DNA from: Portulaca oleracea
Lineage: Eukaryota; Streptophyta; Magnoliopsida; Caryophyllales; Portulacaceae
Direction: 5' to 3'
Length of the DNA: 64,000 nucleotides
NCBI GenBank assembly: GCA_029582165.1
Contig: CM055871.1
Coordinates: 441,501 to 505,500, forward strand
Positions 1 through 12,823 of this stretch are shown piece after piece; position 1 is the stretch's first letter; each line of letters begins with the position of its first letter. Below the pieces are notes generated by a model. It searched no databases and was not told the DNA's origin. It worked only from the letters and a program-made list of their open reading frames with translations. The translations under genes and the position numbers were made by a program.

Positions 1-1740
1 AGGGCAACAAACGCTAGAATCAAATAAACATTGGTTACCCAATGGGAGGAGGAAGAAGCAGGGGACAGGAGGGTGGAGATGGGGACACTGAGATGTATGA
101 CACACAATGTTATAACAAGAGAAGGGTGGATGACTTTAGGGGGGCACAAATAGAAGAGAGGAAGGTTAGACTGATTGAGGGCCAAAACAACAACAACGTA
201 CGTACCGAAGGCGGAGACTGGTAGGAACCAGTCCCGCCTAGCCCCATGAGAATCCTATGCTGGAATTGTAGGGGGAGTGGCGGCCCCCTAACAGTTCAGG
301 CGCTTCACTTCTAGAGCACCAAACATCGCCCTGACATTGTCTTCCTGTCCGAGACAATGACAGTATCTGAAAGGATGGAAAGATTAGGAGTGAAGTTTGG
401 GTTTAAGAACTCAGTTGCAGTCAATAGTAGAGGCAGGTCGGGAGGCCTAGCCTTGTACTGGGAAGGACGGGGTGGACTTTCAGCTGGACATGTGTGCAGA
501 ACGATTTATCCAAGGCAGGCTAATGGATGAAGATAGGGTGTTGATGGTGTTCATTGGCATATATAGATGGTCGGATACGCAAAATAAATGGAGAACTTGA
601 GAACTGATCAAGGAGAGGGTAGCAGATACGTCAGAGCCAATAATAATTGGGGGTGACTTTAATGAGATCATATCTTCGGATAAAAAATGGGGTGGCTCGA
701 TGAGAGAGCAAAGATGCATGGATGGGTTCGAGGATGCCTTGGGAGAAGTAAACATGTGAGACCTACAGTATACTTGGCTGTGGTACACTTGGCAGAGAGG
801 AAAGGACATGAAGAGATGTACAAGGGAGAAATTAGATCGGTTTGTTGCAAATGAGACATGGAGCAGTACGTTCCCTGATGCGCATGTGGTCAATTTGCCT
901 ATCTATAAGTCAGATCATGGCCCAATCCTGATGGACACGGAAAGGAGAAACCCACCTAGTAGGCGCCCCCAAGCACAGTTTAGGCTAGAAAAACTTTGGG
1001 TTGATGACCCAGAATGCGAAGAGGTAGTAAGAAGGGCCTGAGGGGAGTGCAGAAAGGGCCCAATGAGGAAGCTGGAAAGGTGTGCACAACAATTGCTTTC
1101 TTGGGCCAGACCCAAATTTCACAACCTGGATGACAAGGCCAAGCGATTAGGCGATGAACTCCACACAACCCAACAGTTCGCCCCAACCAGCAGAATCTCG
1201 ATGCTATTAGGGATTTGGAGAAGCAGTTATTTGAGGTCCTCCGTCAACAGGAAGACTATGGGTCCCTCAGGTCGAGATCGAAGGAACTCATTGACAGAGA
1301 CAAAAACATGTAATATTTCCATCACAAGGCGTCTTAGAGGCGTAGAAGGAACCTCATAACCCAGCTGAAGAATGATCAAGGAGACCTCGTGTATGGCCAA
1401 AATGAGATTGAAGAAGTAATTCTGACATACTATGACAAGCTCTTTACGTCATCCGCCCCAAGTAACACAGCCGAAGCAGTGGCAGGCCTGGAGAACAGGG
1501 TTACAGACGAGGTCAATGACGCCCTAATGGCGCGAGTCACGGAAGAAGAAGTGAGGAGGGCGTTGTTTCAGATGAGCCCTATAAATCACAAGGTGTGGAC
1601 GACTTCCACGCAATGTTTTTTTCAGAAATTTTAGAATATTGTGGCCAGGGATGTAGTCAGCTTAGTGAGAAGACTTGTGGATGGAAGCGAGGATCTGGAG
1701 AAAATCAATAGGAGACTTATTGTTCTAATTCTGAAAGTGA
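1..1740 (+). mobile_element. Decayed LINE (non-LTR retrotransposon): ORF1 tail, endonuclease and start of RT region
   Basis: A broken non-LTR retrotransposon. Positions 42-224 encode a hydrophilic tail that fits the end of ORF1. At 246 a new frame opens with MRILCWNCRGSG, the usual start of the plant LINE endonuclease (exonuclease-endonuclease-phosphatase fold). Later endonuclease motifs can be read across stop codons and frame changes: LSET near 350, GGDFNEI near 650, and SDHGPI near 912, the conserved catalytic Asp-His region. From about 1340 the linker before the reverse transcriptase is recognisable (a VTEEEVRRALFQM stretch near 1540). The frame is interrupted at about 300, 598, 756 and 1040. 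No catalytic YADD box is present, because the copy ends about 1735 where gypsy sequence begins. It is a pseudogene. Confidence 0.85.
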
Positions 1741-2138
1741 AAGCCCGAGAGAGCAAATTGCTATCCAATCTAGTTCTTCCACTACCCCTCCGGGAATGCT
1801 TCCCGAACAGCCTGTGTCTAACCCTAAAGAGCAATGTAATGCCATAGTTTTGAGGAGTAGTACACAAATTGAGGGACCAAGCATGACAAATGCTAAGCAT
1901 GGGAGGGGTCTTGAGTGACAAGAATGTTGAGAAAGAGGGTGAGAAAGTGAAAGACCAAGAGAGTGAAACCACCAAAGAGGGTACTGAAATTCCTTCCCCA
2001 ACTCCACCATCACCACCAAGAGTGTATGTACCCCCACTTCCATTTCCCTCAAGAGTTGCTAAGTCTAAAGTTGATGTTCAATTTCGGAACTTTCTTGACA
2101 TGTTGAAGAAATCAAATGTGAATGTCCCTCAAGATTAA
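1741..2138 (+). mobile_element. Ty3/gypsy gag-protease linker fragment
   Basis: This piece is related at DNA level to 35030-35400 of the large Ty3/gypsy element later in the window. Both share the motifs QIAIQS, NAIVLRS, TQIEGP, NAKHG and a proline-rich VPP run before VAKSK or LAKSK. It covers the end of gag and the spacer before protease, with a stop near 1915. No LTR, primer site or target duplication is visible at either end, so it is a truncated fragment joined directly to the LINE. Confidence 0.8.
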
Positions 2139-2245
2139 TATATTAAAAAATATCCTAACTATTCTAAATTAAAAAAACTAATTGAATATAAATTTTACCT
2201 GTTATAATAGGTTAAAATGTCATTGGATGGCATTTATGATAATAT

Positions 2246-2405
2246 TTCAAAGTTAGGTGACATATTTAGAAAGTTTCAAAGTTAGGTGACATATTCGACA
2301 AATTTAAAAGTTAGGTGACATTTTTGACAAATTTTCAAAGTTATGTGACATATTTGACAAATTTTAAATTTTGGTGGCAAAACTGACAAAAATTAAAAGT
2401 TATAT
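2246..2405. repeat. Degenerate tandem repeat, about 32 bp unit
   Basis: The phrase AAAGTTAGGTGACATATTT followed by GACAAATTT recurs about five times with substitutions. The repeat lies in AT-rich spacer (2139-2923) that otherwise holds no supported gene. Confidence 0.6.
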
Positions 2406-2923
2406 GAAATAGAAATGATCTAACTCGCAAGAATAATGCTAAAGATCTCCACGGGGCAAATATGCAACTAGTGGTCCTTATCAAGGAAAACTATGCTTTT
2501 AGGAGATAATTATGTGTATCTGCTGCAATGGTCATATTCAAGCCTCAAGTGCTATATAAGGACCTTGAAAGTTAATGGAAGAAACAAGTCAATCACTTCA
2601 TTCTACAGAGAGAAGCTATATAACTCAATATTTACTATCTTCTTGTATTTACAGTCCATGCTCTTTATTTCACATATTCTTAGGGGACTTGTATTAAGTG
2701 AGCTGAGAAATTCACTTGGGCAGCTAAGTGTCTAATATTTTATTAGTGAGTTGTAGATCAAGGGTGTGTTGCCTTGATTGAGTATTGCATATCAAGGAGG
2801 AGTGTCTCCTTTATTGAGATTTGTAACCTTGCCTTAGAAGAATCCAAGGGAGCCAAGTATGTTATATGCTTGCCTTGGAAGTACTCAAGGGAGCTGAAAC
2901 TAAAAACCACGTTGTACTTCTTA

Positions 2924-3643
2924 GTGCTTGTTTGGCCTAGTTTCTAAAAAAGTGTTTTTGTTTCTTATAAACAGTTTTTATAAAAGTTATTTTTGGAGAG
3001 GTATTGAAGTGTTTGACCTAACTTATGACATAAGTGATTTTACTAAATTAAAGTATTTGGCCTAACTTATAATATAGTATTTTTACTAAATTTAATTGTT
3101 TAAGTACCTCACTTTTAAAATTATCATGTGTTTTTGGGAGTAAAATTATCATATGATTATTTACATTTTTCTCTTTTTATTAATTTTTAAACAAATTATC
3201 ATGTTTTAATTTTAGCAATAATTATAAACATATAGTTATAGTTATAGTTATAATAATTAATATTATAACTATATATGGTCTTACTCAGCTATAAAATTCT
3301 TTAAATTAAATATTTATATATCAAAAATTTACTAAATACCATATTTGTAAAGAAATTAAATAATAAAAATGTCAAACATAATATTAAAATATTTAAATGC
3401 TATCTTTATAAGAATCATAATATTTATTTGAAATTATGGAAACTAATCACTAAAGAATCCTATTGAGTAGAGATTAGTTTGTAGGAAGCAGAAGTATCAA
3501 TTTACTGCTTCTGCTTTTGGAGCTGTTTTTGGCCAAAAACTATTTTTGAAAAACAATTATTAGCTTCTAAAAAATACACCGTTTGGCCTAGTTTGTGTTT
3601 TTTAACTCCAAAAACACTTCCAAAAACTAGGTCAAACAAGCAC
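2924..3643. mobile_element. Tourist-like (PIF/Harbinger-type) MITE, 720 bp
   Basis: The ends are inverted repeats: GTGCTTGTTTGGCCTAGTTT at the left, and the reverse complement of a nearly identical sequence at the right, ending AAACAAGCAC. The flanks are TTA (2921-2923) and TTA (3644-3646), the 3 bp target duplication typical of PIF/Harbinger elements. The interior is AT-rich with a second inverted repeat near both ends and no coding capacity. It depended on an autonomous element elsewhere. Confidence 0.8.
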
Positions 3644-3646
3644 TTA

Positions 3647-4590
3647 AGTGAACAAGAAATAATGCGGTTCAAATCTTAAGTGAAGAGAAGCTTATGTTCG
3701 GTGACGTAACCCTGACTGGAAAGGTGAAGATCGACTAAATCCTCCAATATTGTATTCTTTCATTTTCACCGTTTAAATTCTATTTTCATACCTTGATCTT
3801 GGCTGTGCCAAGGACCTTGACTGGCAAATTTGTTAAGTTTTCTAGCCTTGATTCAGTTTTAGCCAACCACTTATTCAACCCCTCTAGGGTGCTTTCAAGC
3901 GACTTCAACAAACACAAAAAAAAAAAAAAGCATATGCAAACTATCTAATAACTGAATCAAGGCATTTGTATATGCATATGCTACATAAGTTTCAATTGAT
4001 GAAAACATATATCACGTAAAGATGGTACACTTTCATAAATATCCTACCAAATTGCATATGAGGGTTTAACGTTTGGGTCTTCAAATTTAATGCCTTGTTA
4101 GAACCAACGAAAAATATCCCAACAGCTTAATTGAACAAGCAAATGAGAACCAACAAGTAGCATGGATATGACAGACATCTTAGAGGGACAAGAGTTACAT
4201 CCAACTTGGATATTGCATCATCTTGTTCATGCCAACATAAATAACATATTCAACGAAAAGATAAATTAACGAGTGATACTAGGGATCGAAATCAACTCAG
4301 TACCAACCGCCAATATCAGCCTCGCCGAATAATCATAAGTGATAAGCCAAGTGACCTCATTAGCATATATTTGAAACTATGTACTTCAACACAGAAGCTT
4401 GCTGCAAATGGTTCTCAGGCGGTGGAAATTATCACTACTTCACAGTCTTCACCTATATGTGCTGCATAAACTGATCCATACACACCCACATTTATAATAT
4501 ACACACAAATACCAAGGAGAAGCACCGGAGCTTGAAAAGTTCATGTCATATACATATACAGACACTTATGCTAGCCAAGCATCAAGGCCC
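3647..4590. other. Spacer and probable 3' UTR of the BTB gene
   Basis: There is no supported reading frame. The part nearest 4590 lies just after the stop codon of the minus-strand BTB/POZ gene and probably includes its 3' UTR. The rest is AT-rich sequence with a poly-A tract near 3920. Confidence 0.5.
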
Positions 4591-7500
4591 TTAGGCTGGC
4601 TTCCAGACAGTGAGCACATTGTGAAACATCTCTGCCAGGAGTTCCCTATCGGCATCTTTAAAGAAACTGTTTATCTCATCCTTAACATCATATATCTTGC
4701 CAAAGTCAAACAAGTACGCCATGCACCCTCTCTTTAATTTATCGAGTTGATACAAGAAAGCCTCCTGCAGCCTTTCGAGGACATTGTCAGAATTGATGTC
4801 CTCCAGCAGGCTTTCTTCGCAAGCATTTTTAAGGTCTGTCATGTCATACTTGTTTGCAGCCCCAAGTAGGGCAAGTCTGTGCTTCCAGAAATCCTCCGGC
4901 TTAATAGTTCCATAGAGGTAGCTGAGAAGGGCCATGCATGAATCCCATGACATGTCATCGATGTTAATCGTGGAGGATTCTTTCTCCACTAAGTCATGGA
5001 GGAACATACTCTGGAAAACAGGGGAGCTAGCTGAGAGTATTGCCTTGTGAGCCTTCACATTTCCATTGGCAGTGATAATGGTGACATCAGCATGGATACC
5101 CTCATAAAGCATCCGGGAGAGAGTCTCAAGGGCACTTTGTGTCGTCAAAGATTGAATGTTTCCATGACATGGCCATATAGAAGTGGCCGGACCACCCTAT
5201 CAACACAAAGGGGGCAAAGAGATTCAATTGAAGATGAGGGAAAGTGCTCGTAACATAGTTCAACATAGTCTGCATGTGTGGTATGTTTATCCATGCAGGT
5301 GTGGGCGTGGGTGTCGGTGCAGGTGCATTAATCTTTTTTCCCAGATATACTGTTGCAGGTGTGGGTGCACGTGTGGACAAAAAGACGGATGGTCAAGAGT
5401 GGAATGACATCAAATCTTAAGAAGCCCAATAGATGTACTTAAGCAGCTTTTGAACCATAGCAAAGCCAGAATTTAAGGTAACGGAGTGCGCTAGTAAATT
5501 GGGGTCCATAAAGACCCAAAAACAATTTACCTCTTACACATTTTATAACAAGTGATGCAGAATGGTTCAATGGAAATATATATTCCAGGAGAAGAAAATA
5601 TATTCTAGGAGGAATAGGAAGTTTACAAACTTAGGGATTAAATCTAGGAAAGTAACATCTATTGTTTATCATTTTTCTATATAGTTGGTTCTGATTCCAG
5701 CATTCGGTATTTTCCTTATTGCATTAGGTCATCATGGTCCAAAATAAACCCCCAATTGTTGTAAAGGGAGACAGACATGAATATTGAATCAAACTGAAAT
5801 TACAGAACTATTTTGAAGTCTACGAGGGGAAAAACCAAATGCCAGGTAAGAAGCCATTCAATAACATAGGCCTCACATTTCACCAACTTTTTGTAAAGAT
5901 ATCTAATCCCAGTGATACATAATGTGCATCACACCATGCAGACTTGGAAACACCATGACTACACACAAAAAAGTTCTCCCTTTTCACAATGACTAAAGGG
6001 GTCAAACCAATGATACACCAAATCAGCACCAGTTGAAAAGGTAATACACCCGACTTACAGTCAGTTGGCAGATCTTTAAGTCTAAAAACTCCACATCAAT
6101 GATGAAACGGCCATAAAACGTGGTGTCTACAGGCCAGACAAAGTCATCACTGTACCTTAGTAATCGCTCCTGAACTGCAAACAATCAACAAAAGTAATCT
6201 TAATCATAGATAAAGGATCAAACAATGACAAACTGCAAAACTTGAGAGCATTATGTGAATGCAACTTTATTCTTTGAAAACGGGGATGAGGGAGGAAAAG
6301 AAAACAGGAACAGAGGATGCCCCGAAACAGCTAAGGGAAAGTTCCAATCATTCATGTCAATCACTAAACAAATGAACAGTACACAGAAGCTTCAACATCT
6401 TATTTCCTCGCTTCTTCCTCACATACTTCTAGATTAATGGGTATGTGTTGCATTCGAGAGAAACAGAAAACAAATTGCAATTCAAGAAACTAGAGTGCAT
6501 TTTAGACACATTTGGCAGTAGCAAAGAGTTGTATTGGCAACTTACAAACAGCCTATGAAAGAGCCGAAATCAAAGATACACATTCATGACTCCATTGTAG
6601 TTCAAGAAATTGTTCAACTTCCAGAATGTTCTGATGGAGCTAGAACAAATTATTATAAGGAACATAATCCCATAGTGGTATCAAATATTTCCACATTCAC
6701 AATCAACCACACTGCATAAATTATCATTCATCTTTTGAGCTCTTACACAAACGCTTAAATTACAAGTCACCTACAAATTACATGACTCAAAACATGCATA
6801 CAGCTAAAAAAATTGCAGTCATATAACCCACGTGAATGGCAGGACATAGCTAGACACGCTTGGTACAATTCACATGATATGATTGAACAAATTTTCAGTC
6901 CTAGAAAACCTCCACCAGCAATTAATGCCATCTCCTAAAATGTAATACGAGCAAAAACAAAAAGGACTCAGAATCCAGTAATCCATAAACACTTTGTTCA
7001 TTCCATTCTACATTCCAACACATCTTAAATCTCCTGTCTGTAAAAGGTGTCATTTAAGAATGGAAAGAGGAAGGGAGCAAATATATTAAGAACAACAAAC
7101 TCCCAGGGAGAGCACGCATGCGCTTGGTCTGAGGCACCCACCAAGTCCCGTTCTTTTATGCGGCTGGTTGGTTGCGGTTCCACACCGCACCACAACTTTC
7201 CATATCCCACCACTACCCACCACAATCTACCATTTCAATAAAAAATTGAATCTCACTTTTTCCAATAAAAAATTCTACAATCCACCACAACCTTCCACAT
7301 TCCACCACAACTTTCCCCAACCCACTACAATTTTCAAATTTCCACCACACCGCACCGCAACCAACCGTATAAAAGAACGGGGTTAGGCAGTCTTTCCTAT
7401 GGACCCACAGAAAAACCTTTTGAAAACATCTTCAGAGACCAATTTAGACACCGCATGAATTACCTTTGGAAAACCAAGTTGGAGCGAATACTTTAAGAAG

Positions 7501-8710
7501 AAGGATTGATTATTAAATGAACTACAGGGATTGCTGTAGCGCCACACACAGATAACAAGACAAATAGACAAATTGCAACTAGAATGAAAGTCCGGTCACA
7601 GATCAGTAACACTTCTGATAGCCTGATCTCAGAAAAAGATAAAAACCATCTCTAATGATTATTTCTTTTGAAGCATGAGTCCAATTTTCCTAAATCACAG
7701 AAAGTTTGAATAACTAAACTGCACTGTGAGACTAACAGTCTCTTGTAACTTACAACATAATAGAACACTTAAAAGCCTAAGTGTCTAACAGGCTTGATGA
7801 ATACCAACAACCAGTTTAAGCACCTATGGGAAGGTTCATAGACCGCAATTTAGCTAATCATAGGCCTTCAATCTTCATCATGTAAGATACCATACACAGA
7901 TCAGATTGTAGGAAAGCCTAATAAAAAGCAATTGAATTGAGTACCACCCACCTGGGACATTGACAAATTGACCTAAAAAATAACGTCTATTAGAAACAAG
8001 AAAAATTAGCCAAGTTACTGATGCTACTTTCAATTTCACCTGGTCAGGTTGGTCTCCAATCATTTTAGACACAAGTTTCCACAGTGACAAGAAAATCATA
8101 TTAATATTTCTTTTTAGCTGGTTTTATTTGGGTTCACAGAGGTATAATAGCAAAAGGATATTATATAAGCGTCAAAGGAAAAGCTTTCACCTAATGAATT
8201 ACAAAGCATATCCCCAGAATAGTTCCAAGAAATCCCCAAGTAATAAACTTATCAAACAGAAATGGAAAAGTCCACTTCAAATTCATATACGGTTAACCAA
8301 GACTACTCAAATTTTCCGATGATCAAAGTTGGTAAAAAAAAGGTCGAGAGTAATTCAAGAGAGGGCATACTAGGGGAAACACAGGGTCTGCGACTAACAC
8401 CAACGTTAGAAACTTTAAGAATGAACCGAGCAATCGGAGGCTGCTCCTTGGACACTCGAGAAAGTTCTGGAAACAACCGTATGTACAAGTACCGATTCTT
8501 CTCTATCGCTAAGTGCCTGCCACCAATAAAAAAAAAAATCATCATCATGATAATCATCAGAAACAGGAAATCAAAGAGAGGAAAAGAATCAAAGAACCAA
8601 TTCCAAAGGCCAATTTTGAAGGAGTCGGATTTCTTGTAAGAGCAAGGGCCGAAGTTGTCGATCCTCCACTGAGCAAGTCTTGAAATCGTCTCTACTTTCG
8701 TATCCGCCAT
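4591..8710 (-). CDS. BTB/POZ domain protein, At1g21780-like (four exons, 326 aa)
   Basis: Predicted substrate adaptor for a CUL3-type ubiquitin ligase; the Arabidopsis homologue At1g21780 is reported to bind CUL3. Coding exons on the minus strand are 8598-8710, 8371-8516, 6059-6174 and 4591-5196. All introns are GT-AG (81, 2196 and 862 bp), the frame is kept, and the total is 981 bp including the stop. Residues 1 to about 87 look MATH/TRAF-like (LAQWRIDNFGPCSYKK, then WNWHLAIEKNRY). The BTB domain starts near residue 157 (ADVTI, then AHKAILSASSPVFQSMF) and is followed by a C-terminal helical region ending FHNVLTVWKPA. The ATG at 8710 is the only good start; the apparent later start in exon 4 (5148) is TTG inside the protein. 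Intron 2 holds a MITE at 7147-7382. The gene is divergent from the acetyltransferase gene at 16360. Exon boundaries are by inspection; function is by homology. Confidence 0.93.
7147..7382. mobile_element. MITE with CCCGTTCTTTTAT termini, in BTB intron 2
   Basis: About 236 bp with inverted ends. The left end starts CCCGTTCTTTTATGCGG and the right end is the reverse complement of CCCCGTTCTTTTATACGG. The inner arms are rich in CACCGCACC. A related copy sits at 49953-50193. No open reading frame is present and the target duplication is unclear. It lies within a spliced intron and does not touch the exons. Confidence 0.75.
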
Positions 8711-9317
8711 TTTTGTTTGCTGATGATCACTGCAAAGATAGAGAGTGCCGCAGATACGGACATGGCTTGTCTGAATTCTTCAGCTTTTTAAATTCCCACA
8801 ATTTGCTCATCCAAAAAGCTTTCTCAGTAAAATAATTGCACTCTACTTTTACATTTAAAATAGTACTTTTAGTGCAAGTCCCTGTCAAATTTACGGGTAA
8901 AAAATAGTTAAGTAAAAGTTAAATTTTTGGTAACTTTTAGTAATTTTTGGTAAATTTTGATAACTTTTGGCAAATTAATGCTGATATGTCAAAACTAATT
9001 TTTTTTTTAAGTTTGATAATTTTTGATAAATTTTGATAAATTTAAATAAATTTAGGTAAAAACTAATAAATCTGGGTAAATTACATTTACCCATGAATTT
9101 GACAGGGCCTAAATGTGTAATCTGTCTCATACTGACATCTCCAACAGGGCTGTTAAAAAAAACTGCTCCCAAATATTACGGAGTACTACTAGTTACGAAA
9201 ACATGTTAGCAAGCTAATAATCTTGAGTAATTAAATTGATAATTTGATTTTAATTGGGTTGGATGTTCGAATCAAAAATTTTCAGATACTTGGATTGGTT
9301 AAGGTTCATACTTTCAA
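8711..9317. other. Upstream region of the BTB gene
   Basis: This holds the probable 5' UTR and promoter of the minus-strand BTB gene, then low-complexity DNA in which TTTTGGTAA or TTTTGATAA phrases recur (about 8918-9080). I see no gene and no clear TATA box assignment. Confidence 0.4.
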
Positions 9318-9320
9318 TAA

Positions 9321-9545
9321 TGGTGTGTTTGGTTCCAGAACTTTGCTGGGAAAGTTAATGAATTTTTCTAAGTGAACAAATTTTCCCATGTTTGGTTCTG
9401 ATAAATAGATGAGAAAGTTTTTGTATAAGCTCTATTATTTCACTCTCAAACTCAGTAAACATTTTCCTGAGGGGTCCTAAGAAAAGTTTTTCCTAAGAAA
9501 GTTTTTTCCAGGAAAATCTTTCCCAAGAAACTGTCAAACGCACCA
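9321..9545. mobile_element. Tourist-like MITE, 225 bp
   Basis: The left terminus is TGGTGTGTTTGGTTCC and the right terminus is the reverse complement of TGGTGCGTTTGACAG. TAA flanks both sides (9318-9320 and 9546-9548), as expected for a PIF/Harbinger-type 3 bp duplication. The interior contains repeated AAGTTTTTCC phrases and no coding sequence. Confidence 0.78.
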
Positions 9546-9749
9546 TAAATTCAGGTACCTGAATTACCTAAAAGGTCGAAATTTATAAGCATCTACTATA
9601 AATTGAAATTCTTTGAAATTAAAGGATTATTTATTTGTTTATCTTGTAACAAATATTGATATATCTTGTACCCAAATTCTTTAAAATCAGTACAAATTTA
9701 ATTGTCATTTCTTCTTATTTTTATTGATTTTAGACTCCAAAATTTGTGG

Positions 9750-11200
9750 CTACAAATTTTGACACGCCTGGTGGGACAATCTCCACCTCTCACCTCCTTC
9801 TCTAAAATCAAAATGTTCGAGAATCTTTCCATGAAGAAGATTTTACCTCAGATAGTTTAGTCAATCTACCTTCAAGGAAGAACGATGACTCTTTGTCACA
9901 AAGACATAGATAGAAATGTCACCAACTCTTGCAAATCAAACACCTAAAATGGTGACAAGAAACAAGACAAGAGTCGATAAAGTTACTACTCGTTGAGCAC
10001 CAATAACCTTACAATATCATGCCACCGAAAGTCTTAATTCCACCATGCTTGATGGCGTCGATCACACCCCCACTATGGACCCTCCTAAAGAGAAGTCTGT
10101 GACTATTAGGAAGATGAAGCATAAGGCCATTAGCATGGAGAGGGAAATTCAAAGTAAAACATGGTCATTCGACATTGTTACCATGTCAATCATAGTTACA
10201 GGAGTTATGACCATAGAAGAAGAAATCGCTAACATAAAAGCCACATTATAGAAGCTAACCCAAGAGAGCGAAGAGAATGATATGCAAATCAAGCGTCAAG
10301 ATAGAAAGATTGCTAAGTTGGAGAATAAGTTGAAACAACGACCAATAGAATCTCTTAATAAAGATTCCGAGAAAATGCGACTCAGAATGATATATCTAAG
10401 AAGGACGACGAGTCATTATTATCGACAAGCTCAGTGAATGTAGAACAGATTCAAAATTTGATCGCAAGTGCACTCAAGGTTCAGCTATAAGGAGCTTCAC
10501 AAATAAAGAACTCATCAGTACACTAGGCCTTACATGAAGAGAATCAACACTCTTTGTATGCCACATGGTTACCATCCTCCAAAGTTTCATCAATTCGATG
10601 GAAATGGTAACCTAAAGCAACATGTCACACATTTTGTTGAGACATGCAACAATGATGACACAATGGAGATCTCTTAGTCAAGAAATTTGTGCGCTCCTTG
10701 AAAGTAACAACATTAGACTAATATACTAAATGCATCTGTGTTCATCGATAATTGGGGGAAAATATAGGAGGAGGTTTTGAATTGTTTTTACATCGCATGC
10801 CATGTCGTTAGCATGACGGAATTGATTAACACAAAACAATGGGATGACGAGCCAGCTATTAACTACATCAACAGTTGGCATGCTCTTTCTTTGATGTGCA
10901 AGGGCCGTTTGTCAGAAACCTTTGTAGTCAACAGATGCACTCAAGGAATAGATTGGAACATATTCTTTGTCTTATAAGTAAACAAGCCCAAGAGCTTTCA
11001 AGACTTGGTGACTCAAGCTTATGACATGGAGTTTACAATTTCCAACCATGAAAAAGGTTCTAGCAATACTGTATCCATAACTACTTACGAAGACACGTCA
11101 AGAAGAGACCCTATAGTTGAAGAAAATGACTAGATGAAGAACACATTGACGTGTCTGACTAGATGCAAAACACGTGAGGAAAGAGAACAACCTAGGGGCT
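9750..11200 (+). pseudogene. Ty3/gypsy gag relic, frameshifted
   Basis: After a GACACGCCTGGTGGGAC motif at 9761, which resembles the start of the internal region in this class of plant elements, a degraded gag can be followed. At 10045-10251 there is a charged stretch (MKHKAISMEREIQ), then a coiled-coil-like region near 10260-10360. Near 10500-10640 a PYMKRINTL to KFHQFDGNGN stretch appears, and at 10777-10977 comes the conserved gag core (FYIACHVVSMTEL, then PAINYINSWHALSL and RCTQGIDWN). Stops occur at 10249, 10487, 10676 and 10975. No protease, reverse transcriptase or integrase follows and no LTR pair was found, so this is a truncated remnant. Confidence 0.75.
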
Positions 11201-11254
11201 AAGTACATTTCATAGATATGCCACTGCCACCTTTTATAAAAGAGACTCATGCAC

Positions 11255-12545
11255 CAAAAAACTTCAAGTCATCATCATAAACTTCCAAGTGACCACAAGA
11301 CTTCCTAGTCACCACCAAAGATTCTGAAGTTAACCTAAGCAAGAGACTTCTAAGTCATCATTACAAAAAAAAAAAAAACAAAAAAAACTATCGAGTTAAC
11401 AAACCTCCAAGTCACACCAAAGATCCTTGAGTCAATCAAATCAAGAGAATTCCAAGTCATCAGAAGAAAAGACTCTCAAGTCATCATCAATTGATTTCTA
11501 AGTCGGGAATAATACAATCTCTGGTCAACATCAACAGACTTCTAAGTCATCATCAAATACTCTCAAGTCATTATCAATTTAATTTCTAAATCGACATAAT
11601 AGACTCTCAAATCGTCATCAAAGACATTCAAGTTATCATCGAAGACTTTCAAGTTATAACAAAAAGACTCAAAAGTAGGGTTGTTCATCGGTCCAAGATT
11701 GAACCGAATTAGGCCGGACTAGACTGGATCGAAGACCGAACAAGGGGACTGACTTGGACCGAGGACTGGACCAAACATTTTTCGGTCCTAGATGGACCAA
11801 CCGAAAAAAGTTCGATTTAGGACTGGATCGACTGAATGGGCCAAATTATTGGGATGATCTACGATTAAATGTTGCCTGAACAGCTCCGAAGGAGAAGACC
11901 GAAGAGACGAGAGCTGAGGAATGGGGAGAGAGACAGAGGCTCACTGCTCACTGCTTACAGTTAATAAATCTGAAAATTTGAAATGGGGGGTTGTATGTTG
12001 CCTACAAATAACAGGGTGCGACAGCGATGGGAAGATGGAGGGGCGGTGGCGGCCTTGACGGCATTGGCGCTGGAGGCTGAAGAGACAAAGGGTGGGTGGG
12101 GACTAGGGAGCGACGAGGGTTGAGGGTAGGGAGTTTTGAGAGTGAGTAAGAGTAATTAAGAGTTGAGAAAGTTTAGAAATTCATATGAAAACCCTAGGAA
12201 ATTAGGTCACAACACTATTGTATTCGGTCCTCGATTTTTTAATTCAGTCCAATCCCTAGATAGAAACCAAAAATCAATATTTCCTGGACCAAACTATCTT
12301 CGGACCTTTTGGTCTAATTCTCGATCCAATCCGGTGCAGTGCAGTCCATTTTTTGGTCCGAACTGGATTATGAACATCCCTACTCATAAGCAACCTAAAT
12401 CACGGGCTTTCAAGTCACTACAAAGAGACACTCAATTCAAAATACTTCTAAGTCGTCATGATTGACCAAGATAACAAATTCTTAAGTTAGCTAAATCCCA
12501 AACTCCTAAGACATCAAGCATGCGAACTCTCAAGTCATAATTTTC
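11255..12545. repeat. Degenerate minisatellite of AAGTCATCATCA-type units
   Basis: Phrases such as CTTCCAAGTCATCATCA, CTCTCAAGTCATCATCA and CTTCTAAGTCATCAT recur with irregular spacing of about 20-30 bp from about 11255 to 11665, and resume from 12390 to 12545 after an hAT element. Unit sequence and spacing are loose. It may be the 3' non-coding part of the gag-bearing retroelement just upstream. Confidence 0.6.
11676..12382. mobile_element. Non-autonomous hAT-type element, 707 bp
   Basis: The termini are TAGGGTTGTTCATCGGTCC at the left and the reverse complement of TAGGGATGTTCATAATCC at the right. The 8 bp flanks are CTCAAAAG (11668-11675) and CTCATAAG (12383-12390), one mismatch apart; an 8 bp duplication is diagnostic of hAT elements. 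There is no transposase. Subterminal sequence is rich in GGTCC and GACCGAA motifs. Confidence 0.8.
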
Positions 12546-12823
12546 TTCTCCGAAGTCATTCCTTAAAAGGTGTGTAGAGCCAACAAAGTCTCGCGTCAAG
12601 TGACACTAACTTTTATATTATCACAATTGCTAGTGACCTTTGTGTCAGTGCCGATGATTGTGTGACGCCAACAACTACACCACCTCCATTTTCTGTGGCC
12701 TTCTTCATGTCAAGACGATGCCAATACTGTGCCACTATAACTATGGACATACCTCTTCGACTCAGCATTCATGATTATGTAGAAAAAGTATTTGATAAAG
12801 TAGCTTTTTGTGAAAAGCTACCT

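Noticed and set aside
4591..5148. A single-exon 185 aa BTB protein starting at 5148
   Set aside because: The first codon is TTG and homology continues upstream through three more exons to an ATG at 8710; the 326 aa spliced model is far better.
8303..8710. Single-exon 135 aa protein with a hydrophobic, membrane-like middle
   Set aside because: The hydrophobic stretch is the translated 81 bp intron 1 of the BTB gene, not a transmembrane segment.
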